The notes under the pieces are model-generated. The model did no database searches. It was not told the DNA's origin and worked only from the letters and a program-made list of their open reading frames with translations. Shown one piece after another: positions 4,955 through 11,034 of a stretch of DNA of 11,034 bases. The stretch is from NCBI GenBank assembly GCA_016783865.1, contig JADHVS010000146.1, forward strand, positions 1 through 11,034, written 5' to 3'. The translations under genes were made by a program, and so were the position numbers. Every line of letters begins with the position of its first letter. Position 1 is the first letter of the stretch. The stretch comes from Bacteroidales bacterium. GTDB lineage: Bacteria; Bacteroidota; Bacteroidia; Bacteroidales; SM23-62.

Positions 4955-6136
4955 ATGAAACGATCTCTCCTAATCATCGCCACAGCACTACTTAACCTCT
5001 TGGACATCAGCGCACAGGCCCCTCCCATGGAATGGCATAATTGCTATGGCACTGACAACGGGGAACATGTTCATGAAGGAATGCAGACCAGCGATTTGGG
5101 GTATATCGGAATTGGTCAAACAGATGAGGGCGAAAGTGAAGCCTCTGACCTTCTTGTGATCAAGATCAATGAAGACGGCACCCACGAGTGGCAGAAGATT
5201 ATTGGAACGCCTGGTAAAACTGAGGTTGGCCTTTGTGTCAATGAAGTGGATGATGGATATCTTATTGGAGGGGGATTGTTTGAATCGGACCGACAGCAAA
5301 GATACCTGGCCAAACTGGATGTAAACGGGGAGTTCATCTGGTAAAAGTTTTATGAGGGTTCCGGATCCGATGCCATCAGAAGTATTGATATAACCACAGA
5401 TGGATATATTGTCACTACTGGTTATAAAGGTGCTTCCCAGGACGGATTTATTTTCATTTCCGATGACTCAAAGGGTTTTATTATGAAAACCGATCGGGAT
5501 GGAAATATGATCTGGGATAAGGATATTACTCCTCCACAGGGAACGAAGATCAAAGTTGATCATGATTCAAAAGGCTTTGTTATCGTTTCCACCATCTGGG
5601 TAGATGGAGCCGATGGCGGGGAAGCCCACGAGGATGTTTTGTTAATGAAATTCGACCAGAACGGCGAAATGTACTGGAGCCAGCTTTATGGGGGTGAGAA
5701 AAGTGAACATTGCTATGATTTTGACCTGACTACTGATGGAGGCTACATATGCGGAGGCCACTCAAGGTCATATGGAATTAATTGGGATTTCTACCTGTTA
5801 AAGATCGGTGCGGATGGTGAAAAGGAATGGCACAAAACATTTAGCCAGCCACGTGGATACGATCCTCAGTGGATACATGACGAAGCATATGGCGTAAGGC
5901 AAACACCCGACGGAGGATTTGTCATAGTAGGAGGTACCGGGGATGAGTTCCCTTATTCAGAATCCGGCAGTCCATTTGGTCCTTCTGACATATGGCAGGT
6001 CTACCTGGTGAAAACAGATTCCGCAGGAAATAAACTCTGGGAAGGGGTGTATGGCAGTACTACGGATAATGATGCAGGAGAATATCTTGGACTAACTAAA
6101 GATGGGGGCTTTATCATTTTTACGGATGCAGATTGA
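4955..6136 (+). pseudogene. Secreted repeat protein (beta-propeller-like, Bacteroidota), nonsense-interrupted and 3'-truncated
   Basis: One reading frame of 394 codons is interrupted by TAA at codon 130 (5342-5344); the frame continues in phase on both sides. A signal peptide (1-20, ending ISA-Q) precedes about seven repeats of roughly 50 residues. Each has a G-x-x-x-W turn (W27, W79, W129, W187, W241, W292, W362) and a T-x-D-G-G-[YF] strand. This layout resembles delta-60-type or propeller repeats of large exported, often type IX-secreted, proteins. In other repeats the residue after Trp is H, Q, D, S, H or E, so the TAA probably replaced CAA or GAA. The 3' end stops mid-repeat (DGGFIIFTDAD), exactly where a 110-bp repeat begins and supplies TGA, so the remaining repeats and any sorting domain are missing. 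The function of the intact protein is unknown. Confidence 0.75.
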
Positions 6137-6241
6137 CTCTCCTCGCAGCAAGCTGCGAGGAATCATCGATCCTTTATATAAATTTTTAATTGCGCTCGCT
6201 AACCCCGCAGCAAACTACGGGGAATGCGCTCGCAGGATTCA
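6132..6241. repeat. 110-bp structured dispersed repeat, copy 1
   Basis: Nearly identical to 6895-7002; apart from a 2-nt gap, one base differs. It contains a perfect hairpin, CCTCGCAGC-AA-GCTGCGAGG (6141-6160). A second, imperfect hairpin, CCCCGCAGC... with ...CTACGGGG (6202-6221), is flanked by direct TGCGCTCGC copies. The element's first bases provide the TGA that ends the propeller-like gene. It has no coding capacity and resembles a REP/MITE-type palindromic element. Confidence 0.88.
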
Positions 6242-6336
6242 CCCAGTGAATTTGAGCCTAATAATTTTGGATTTATGAAAATACAATCCGATAAGTGATA
6301 TGAATTAACTCTTTTTAGGAATAGATATAAGTATCA

Positions 6337-6352
6337 GCGCCCTGCCGGGCGC
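6337..6352. other. Strong hairpin GCGCCC-TGCC-GGGCGC
   Basis: A perfect 6-bp GC-only inverted repeat with a 4-nt loop, just beyond the siaC terminator. No T tract follows on either strand, so it is not a standard terminator by itself. It may strengthen termination or protect a 3' end. Confidence 0.6.
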
Positions 6353-6355
6353 ACC

Positions 6356-6380
6356 AAAAAAAACCAGGCGGTCGGCCTGG
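6356..6380 (-). terminator. Intrinsic terminator of the siaC-like gene
   Basis: The minus strand reads CCAGGC-CGACC-GCCTGG followed by eight T residues (complement of A6356-6363). The hairpin begins 15 nt after the stop codon. This is a textbook rho-independent terminator. Confidence 0.9.
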
Positions 6381-6394
6381 CTTCTATTTATAAT

Positions 6395-6769
6395 CTATTT
6401 ACCTATTAGTTTGAATTTAAACCCGGTGATTGCTTCGTAGGTTTCACCGGCCTCCAAAAGCTCTTCGTCATCATCTTCATAATACCAGTTAACAATGCAC
6501 TCGTTAGGAGCTTTCTTGAGCGGCTCTAACTGTTTGAAGAAATCGAGAATACATTTCGAGGAGCTCGTATTAAAATGCTCAAGATCAATGTTAATAATAG
6601 TTTTTTCTTTTGGATCTTTTACGTATTCGCTCGCCCATTCTATCAAGGGCATGAAAAACTCCTTGGCATTTTCAGGATGAGCCCTGCCTTTCATTTCCAC
6701 GAATCCCTGATCGGCATCAGATCTGATTGATGGTGTTTTGGGCGTTCCTGGTATGTCTAACTTTCCCAT
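6395..6769 (-). CDS. siaC: SiaC-family regulatory phosphoprotein (DUF1987)
   Basis: This 124-residue protein covers a complete DUF1987/SiaC domain: TPKTPSI near the N-terminus, GRAHPENAKEFFMPLIEW, IDLEHFNTSSSK, then WYYEDDDEELLEAGETYE. In Pseudomonas, SiaC is phosphorylated on a threonine of the NTSS motif by kinase SiaB, dephosphorylated by SiaA, and when unphosphorylated activates the diguanylate cyclase SiaD. Here that residue is Thr68. I chose the ATG at 6769 over the in-frame ATG at 6790 because the predicted -7 box (6795-6788) overlaps the upstream codon, so a transcript would begin after it. The shorter start also drops an atypical MLYNLCI extension. No SiaA, SiaB or cyclase gene is in view. 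It is monocistronic, with its own promoter and terminator, and sits between two direct copies of the 110-bp repeat. Confidence 0.85.
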   Translation of the reverse strand: MGKLDIPGTPKTPSIRSDADQGFVEMKGRAHPENAKEFFMPLIEWASEYVKDPKEKTIINIDLEHFNTSSSKCILDFFKQLEPLKKAPNECIVNWYYEDDDEELLEAGETYEAITGFKFKLIGK

Positions 6770-6787
6770 TATACACAAATTATATAA

Positions 6788-6795
6788 CAAATATA
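6788..6795 (-). promoter_or_regulatory. -7 box of the siaC-like gene
   Basis: TATATTTG on the minus strand matches TAnnTTTG exactly and lies 18 nt before the chosen ATG. The -33 is only a T-rich stretch (6820-6817, TTTT, 21-nt spacing). Its position excludes the upstream ATG as start. Confidence 0.55.
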
Positions 6796-6894
6796 CTTAA
6801 AGTTATCAATTCACAGAAAAAAATAGAGTATAATCTTCAACAGTGTTTTGAGACAGACCTGTTTACGAGATCATTTGCCAGGTCATCAATGACT

Positions 6895-7002
6895 ATTGAC
6901 TCTCCTCGCAGCAAGCTGCGAGGAATCATCGATCCTATATAAATTTTTAATTGCGCTCGCTAACCCCGCAGCAAGCTACGGGGAATGCGCTCGCAGGATT
7001 CA
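6895..7002. repeat. 110-bp structured dispersed repeat, copy 2 (108 bp)
   Basis: Same orientation as copy 1, 2 nt shorter near 6936, with one substitution (CAAGCTA for CAAACTA). The hairpin at 6904-6923 is perfect. Read on the minus strand, its end encodes the last residues (ES)CERIPRSLLRG and the TAG stop of the GH127 gene, so the element lies inside that reading frame. Confidence 0.88.
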
Positions 7003-9353
7003 AGTACAATTGTCCTGATCTCAAACAGCGGTCCGGCAATATTGAAAGGGTGGGCTTCAAACTTAACTGTGACCTTTGATTTACCGGTGGTTAATCCAAC
7101 AGGAATTTCATACACAACATCCACAAATTCCCCATCCATTATGCCCACAATATCCTCTGTTACAAGTAATTCGCCATCTATCGATATGTCGAATGATTTT
7201 GACCCGGTAAATCCACCCCAATATTCAACGGCTAATCCCATGGGTTGATCCTTCAATACCTTCATATCATAAGAAAACCATCCCCGCCTGGCCTGCCTGT
7301 AGGTTCTGTGCCTGAATAATACTTTAATTGTGTTTTCTCCCTTCAGCTGATGTGCCAGTTCACCAATACTGTCACCCGGAAAGATAAAATCCAGGCTCTG
7401 GTCAATTATTTTTTGCTTTTTCTCCAATTTTTCCCGTTTTGCGGCCAGGAAATCCGCCCAGGACTCTTCATTATACATGTCCCAATAAACAGAATACCTC
7501 CGCTCATGTGTTGAATAGAATGGTTGCAAAACAAAATCGCGGGGATTACCAACTCCGGCGGTCCTGAAAACATTTGAACCCGGTTCAGGATTGGTCCAGG
7601 CAACGGGATCCCGTTGCTCTGTCATAATAACAGGCACAAAATTATCCTCCCGGGCATGGGGATCATCTTCTTCTCCCAGGTCACCAGCAAGCACCAGCGG
7701 ACCATACATTACAGCGATCCTGTTAGTATCATCAGGCATTGTTTCAAGACGAAGCGAAAAGGGAATTTTTACCTCCACCCTGTCTCCCGTCTTCCATTCT
7801 CCTGCAACAGCAACAAAACTGCCGGGCTTCCGTTTCACTGGATGCTGCTTACCATTTACGACTATTTCCATTCCATTCTCTGCCCAGTATGGATACCTGA
7901 GCTGAAGAACCAGTTTTACAGGTTTTTCACTATCAAATTCAATGGTTGTACCCTGCTCCTGCGGAAAATTCGTTAACTGTCTGACGACCAGTCCCTTTTC
8001 GGCCCATTCAACCTCCGAAGCAATAAACTGGCTCACAAATAATTCTTTATCATTATGGAAGAAGATGTTTCTTCCATATTTTGAATGATTTTCCATGCCT
8101 GTACCCACACAACACGTGAACCAATAAGGATCCTGGTATGTCTTAAATCCTCCCATCTCAAGCGACAGGTTGTAGATCACACGGCCGTCTCCCGGGTGCT
8201 GTGATGAAAGAATATGATTAAAAAGCGCTCTTTCATAGAAATCAGCGACTTCGGCAGAGGCTTCCCATTGAAACATATGGCGCGATAGCTTCAACATATT
8301 ATAGACATTACACGATTCAGTCGTTTCATCACTCAACCTGTTCCGAAGTTTATCCGGCTCTCCAAAGTATTCATGGTTTCCATGACCCCCGGTAACATAT
8401 GAATGATGATGAACCACCCTATCCCAGAAATATTCAGCCGTTTTCCTGTCATTTTCGTCACCGGTCAGTTCATACCTCCGGGCCAGGCCAATCAACTTTG
8501 GGATCTGGGTATTTCCATGGATCCCCGGCAGAATATCTTCTCCTTGGGATAAGGGTTCCAGTACATCATTATGATGGAATACACGCGATAGCTCCAGGTA
8601 TTTCCCGTCACCGGTATGAGCATACAGGTCGGCCAGTACTTCATTCATTCCACCGTGCTCACAATCCAGCATTTCCTGGATCTCCTCATCTGTTAAGGGA
8701 TTTACAATGGTCCCTACCCAATCGGCAAATTTCTTTTCTATTTCCAGCGCTTTATGATTTCCACATAAGGTATAAGCGTCACGCAAGCCAGCCATGACCT
8801 TATGCATGGTATAATACGGAGCCCATATCCCATTCAGGTCGAATAGTTTTGGCCGTATATCTCCCTTCGCTATCTCTTCCTCAAAAACTCTTTTCCCATC
8901 AGGAAAAGCACCTATATACCCATCCCCATTCGCATCCTGGCAAATCTTCAACTCATCAACAATGTAATTTACCCGGTCAAGGAAAGTCTGATCGCCAGTA
9001 GTTTGATACATCAAAGCGCAACCACTTAAATGATGGCCGAGGCTATGGCCTGCCAATGTTTCATTTTCCCATCCCAGGTAATGTTCGGCTCTTGGTTCCA
9101 AACCGGCCTCGCTCCTGAATCCGGCCAGCAAGCGGTCTGGTTCATAATTAAGTAATGACTTAACATTCAGCTCTGTAGCATGTTTGAACGGTCCATCTAA
9201 CAATTCTACCTCGGTAAGTTCAAAGGGCAATACACGAAATTCAATCACCTCCGGACCACCCGTTTGGATCCCTGGCGGCTCAGAATTGTTACAGGAAATC
9301 AATAAAACTCCAATAAGAAATTGTATCATGAAGGGTCTGGTTAAAAATTTCAT
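6960..9353 (-). CDS. GH127-family lipoprotein (probable beta-L-arabinofuranosidase) with C-terminal DUF4986-like domain
   Basis: This 797-residue lipoprotein has signal and lipobox LLIS-C21. The GH127 (DUF1680/PF07944) catalytic barrel spans about 42-560. Its signatures match the cysteine-dependent, zinc-binding active site known from HypBA1: TTE346-S-C348 for the Glu and first Cys ligand, and W-F-T-C414-C415-V-G-T-G for the paired cysteines, the first being the likely nucleophile. The acid/base Glu is probably in GGHGNHEYFGE (E328 or E332). A beta-rich C-terminal module (about 670-785; MGLAVEYWGG, FDISIDGELL) fits DUF4986. Such enzymes release L-arabinofuranose from plant or algal glycans; some relatives act on other sugars, so the substrate is uncertain. 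It is the last gene after the MFS permease, separated by a structured spacer. The final 12 or so residues come from an inserted repeat and are not native. Confidence 0.88.
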   Translation of the reverse strand: MKFLTRPFMIQFLIGVLLISCNNSEPPGIQTGGPEVIEFRVLPFELTEVELLDGPFKHATELNVKSLLNYEPDRLLAGFRSEAGLEPRAEHYLGWENETLAGHSLGHHLSGCALMYQTTGDQTFLDRVNYIVDELKICQDANGDGYIGAFPDGKRVFEEEIAKGDIRPKLFDLNGIWAPYYTMHKVMAGLRDAYTLCGNHKALEIEKKFADWVGTIVNPLTDEEIQEMLDCEHGGMNEVLADLYAHTGDGKYLELSRVFHHNDVLEPLSQGEDILPGIHGNTQIPKLIGLARRYELTGDENDRKTAEYFWDRVVHHHSYVTGGHGNHEYFGEPDKLRNRLSDETTESCNVYNMLKLSRHMFQWEASAEVADFYERALFNHILSSQHPGDGRVIYNLSLEMGGFKTYQDPYWFTCCVGTGMENHSKYGRNIFFHNDKELFVSQFIASEVEWAEKGLVVRQLTNFPQEQGTTIEFDSEKPVKLVLQLRYPYWAENGMEIVVNGKQHPVKRKPGSFVAVAGEWKTGDRVEVKIPFSLRLETMPDDTNRIAVMYGPLVLAGDLGEEDDPHAREDNFVPVIMTEQRDPVAWTNPEPGSNVFRTAGVGNPRDFVLQPFYSTHERRYSVYWDMYNEESWADFLAAKREKLEKKQKIIDQSLDFIFPGDSIGELAHQLKGENTIKVLFRHRTYRQARRGWFSYDMKVLKDQPMGLAVEYWGGFTGSKSFDISIDGELLVTEDIVGIMDGEFVDVVYEIPVGLTTGKSKVTVKFEAHPFNIAGPLFEIRTIVLESCERIPRSLLRG

Positions 9354-9389
9354 AATCAGATATTTATTTAACTTATTACCATTTAACTC

Positions 9390-9453
9390 AAGTTGCCAGG
9401 TACTGCCTGCCTGCCTGCCTCCGGCAGGTAAACCGGCAGTCAGGTAGCAACTT
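9390..9453. repeat. Branched inverted-repeat structure with (TGCC)4 in the MFS-GH127 spacer
   Basis: The outer stem is AAGTTGC (9390-9396)/GCAACTT (9447-9453) and the next is ACTGCC (9402-9407)/GGCAGT (9435-9440). The inner hairpin is CCTGCC (9414-9419)/GGCAGG (9423-9428), overlapping four tandem TGCC units (9404-9419). There is no T tract. Within an operon such a structure may act as an RNA-stability or attenuation element, or it may be another palindromic mobile repeat. Confidence 0.7.
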
Positions 9454-9456
9454 AAA

Positions 9457-10797
9457 TTATTTAATTAATATACTCTCAAGCTCTTCCAGTGTTTTACCTT
9501 TGGTTTCAGGCAGGACAAAGAACATAAACACTAATCCAAATATACAAATGGCCCCGTAAATCCAGAAGGTAATTGCACCTCCCAGGGCATTAATGAGGGA
9601 CGGGAAGGTCAGTGTTAATGTAAATGTACCTATCCAGAGACACATGGTGGCAACAGACATGGCCTGCCCGCGGATCTTATTGGGAAATATCTCTGAAAGC
9701 ATCACCCAGACCACCGGTCCCAACCCTAAAGAAAACGATGCAACCGCAATCAGGGCAAAAGCAAGCAGGATATATCCCGATAAATTATCGGTAAAAAACA
9801 AAATACCAACCAATGTATAACTTAAAGCCATACCTGCCGAACTCACCAGCAATAAAATTTTCCTTCCGGCCCGCTCTACCAACCACATAGCCAGGATAGT
9901 AAATATCACATTGGTGGCCCCGACAATAACGGTCTGAAACAGTTGCGATTCAACACCAACCCCTGTCTTTGCAAAAATATCGGGGGCATAAAAGAATATC
10001 ACATTGATACCGCTCCATTGCTGAAATATGGCTAAAAACACACCGATGATCAGCACCAGTCGCATAGATCTCTTAAACAGTAACCTGATATCACCTCCCT
10101 GTTTGTCTACCAATGTATTACGGATATTTTCAACCGTTTGAGCGGCAAAATCCCCACCACCGATCCTGGTTAAGATTTTTGTGGCTTTTTCGTAGTTTCC
10201 TATTTTGGCAAGATATCTCGGCGTTTCAGGGACAAAGAACATCGATAGTAAAAACAATACACTGGGAATAGTCTCGGCCAGCAACATCCACCTCCAGGCC
10301 TGGTCTCCCACACTCAGCAGTAAATAATTAACAAAATATGCAGCAAGGATACCTGTAACAATGGTGAATTGATTGGTGGCTACAAATCGTCCACGGATTC
10401 TGGCTGGCGTAACCTCCGCGATATACATGGGAGATAACATTGCGGCCATTCCAACTCCCAATCCTCCTATCAGCCTGTAAATAAAAAATGAGGTCAGCGT
10501 GTTTGACAGTCCGGAACCCACTGCAGAGATCCCGAAAATCAGAGCCGATACAATAAGCATTGATTTCCTTCCAAAACGGTCGCTCATCCTTCCCGCAAAA
10601 CCGGCCCCAACCAGACAACCGATATAGATCCCGCTCACGGTAAACCCTTTCCACCATTCGTTCAATGAAAATACATCTGTAATAAACGGGATGGTTCCTG
10701 AGATAACTGCAATATCATATCCAAACAGCAATCCTCCCAGGGCAGCCGTAAGCGCCAAACGGATAATGTAACCTAAATTGAATTGAGATGATGGCAT
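9457..10797 (-). CDS. Sugar porter-family MFS transporter (pentose/hexose:H+ symporter type)
   Basis: This 446-residue, 12-TM permease shows all sugar porter signatures: GGLLFGYD (21-28), GRMSDRFGRK (69-78), a PMYIAE...PARIRG loop (123-136) and PETPRYL (190-196). It also has QQWSGIN (259-265), ERAGRK (308-313), SEIFPNKIRG (368-377) and PETKGKTLEEL (430-440). Sugar-binding residues known from XylE have counterparts (Q259, Q260, N265, N296, W364). The XylE Gln168 position is Ile150 in TGILAAY, as in GalP/AraE-type symporters. It moves monosaccharides across the inner membrane, probably with protons. It sits 20 nt downstream of a glycosyltransferase gene and 103 nt upstream of the GH127 gene, so a role in taking up the released pentose is plausible. 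The exact substrate cannot be read from sequence. Confidence 0.93.
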   Translation of the reverse strand: MPSSQFNLGYIIRLALTAALGGLLFGYDIAVISGTIPFITDVFSLNEWWKGFTVSGIYIGCLVGAGFAGRMSDRFGRKSMLIVSALIFGISAVGSGLSNTLTSFFIYRLIGGLGVGMAAMLSPMYIAEVTPARIRGRFVATNQFTIVTGILAAYFVNYLLLSVGDQAWRWMLLAETIPSVLFLLSMFFVPETPRYLAKIGNYEKATKILTRIGGGDFAAQTVENIRNTLVDKQGGDIRLLFKRSMRLVLIIGVFLAIFQQWSGINVIFFYAPDIFAKTGVGVESQLFQTVIVGATNVIFTILAMWLVERAGRKILLLVSSAGMALSYTLVGILFFTDNLSGYILLAFALIAVASFSLGLGPVVWVMLSEIFPNKIRGQAMSVATMCLWIGTFTLTLTFPSLINALGGAITFWIYGAICIFGLVFMFFVLPETKGKTLEELESILIK

Positions 10798-10817
10798 GTG
10801 AAAATAAATTTAAAAAT

Positions 10818-11034
10818 CTATGATAATATCTCTGTATAACTCTTTACTACCGCTTCGTTGCTATAGTTTTCCACGATATATTCCCTGATTGAATCCGGAT
10901 TGAATTGATCATAGCTGCCGATCATTTTAGCCATGGCCTCCTTAAGTTCTGTTGTCTGATCAGGCTGCACCAGGTATCCCACATGTTCCTTAACTATACC
11001 TTCAGGTCCACCTGAACGAGTGGCAATAACTGGC
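10818..11034 (-). CDS. Glycosyltransferase family 4 (group 1), C-terminal fragment at the window edge
   Basis: Seventy-one codons plus stop are visible; the rest lies beyond the right edge. The fragment opens with PVIATRSGGPEGIVKEHVGY, the donor-binding loop of GT-B fold group 1 glycosyltransferases (typically P-V-I-A-T-x-x-G-G-x-x-E-I/V). The conserved Glu is in GPEG. It continues as GYLVQPDQTTELKEAM and ends with an amphipathic helix (SNEAVVKSYTEILS) usual for GT4 C-termini. Such enzymes transfer sugars from nucleotide donors in the cytoplasm, often for surface polysaccharides. The stop (10818-10820) is 20 nt upstream of the MFS start, so they are probably co-transcribed. Why a biosynthetic enzyme precedes a permease and a hydrolase is unclear. 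Confidence 0.85.
   Translation of the reverse strand, partial: PVIATRSGGPEGIVKEHVGYLVQPDQTTELKEAMAKMIGSYDQFNPDSIREYIVENYSNEAVVKSYTEILS

Noticed and set aside
4988..5299. 103-codon minus-strand frame under the propeller-like gene
   Set aside because: The plus-strand frame has a signal peptide, periodic Trp repeats and an upstream -7 box, whereas this frame has no features.
6727..6942. Plus-strand frame ending SPRSKLRGIIDPI
   Set aside because: It runs antisense to siaC and takes its C-terminus from the 110-bp repeat; such tails are translation artefacts of the dispersed element.
8399..8797. 132-codon plus-strand frame within the GH127 gene
   Set aside because: Antisense shadow of the conserved catalytic domain, rich in Pro/His/Arg, with no domain and no promoter.

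Overview
The window looks like chromosomal DNA of a member of the Bacteroidota, probably an environmental, polysaccharide-degrading one. It is moderately AT-rich. Starts lack Shine-Dalgarno sequences, and several genes are preceded by the Bacteroidota -7 box TAnnTTTG. The gene content also fits: a GH127 lipoprotein, a beta-propeller-type secreted protein, a DUF1987/SiaC protein and outer-membrane barrels. No taxonomic marker beyond a tRNA is present, so the assignment stops at phylum level.

Layout. Positions 1-1241 (minus) hold two envelope proteins in one apparent operon: an outer-membrane barrel and a PagL-like lipid A deacylase running off the left edge. A divergent exported PrxQ/Bcp-type peroxiredoxin (1438-2025, plus) is followed by tRNA-His(GUG). 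The tRNA 3' end and the bases after it recur as a 34-bp imperfect direct repeat at 4048-4081. The 1.88 kb between the copies looks like a small island in the tRNA gene. It carries an Xre/ImmA-IrrE-type metallopeptidase regulator translationally coupled (ATGA overlap) to a PIN-domain ribonuclease gene, which one extra base in a homopolymer has frameshifted. A likely original tRNA terminator lies just outside the distal repeat.

Next comes a BrnT/BrnA toxin-antitoxin pair (4227-4698, minus), bracketed by copies of a GGGATCGCGACC-type dispersed repeat. After it lies a secreted propeller-like gene (4955-6136, plus) with two lesions: an in-frame TAA at codon 130, and a 3' end cut by a 110-bp structured repeat that supplies the final TGA. 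A SiaC-family phosphoprotein with a clear intrinsic terminator follows (6395-6769, minus). A second copy of the 110-bp repeat then forms the 3' end of the GH127 gene and gives it a foreign C-terminal tail.

Positions 6960-11034 (minus) read as one operon: glycosyltransferase C-terminus, sugar-porter MFS permease, and GH127 lipoprotein. GH127 enzymes typically release L-arabinofuranose, so the permease may import the released pentose; this is inference from context.

The theme of the accessory part (2169-7002) is toxin-antitoxin-like modules and decaying genes embedded in small structured repeats, with no integrase or transposase visible.
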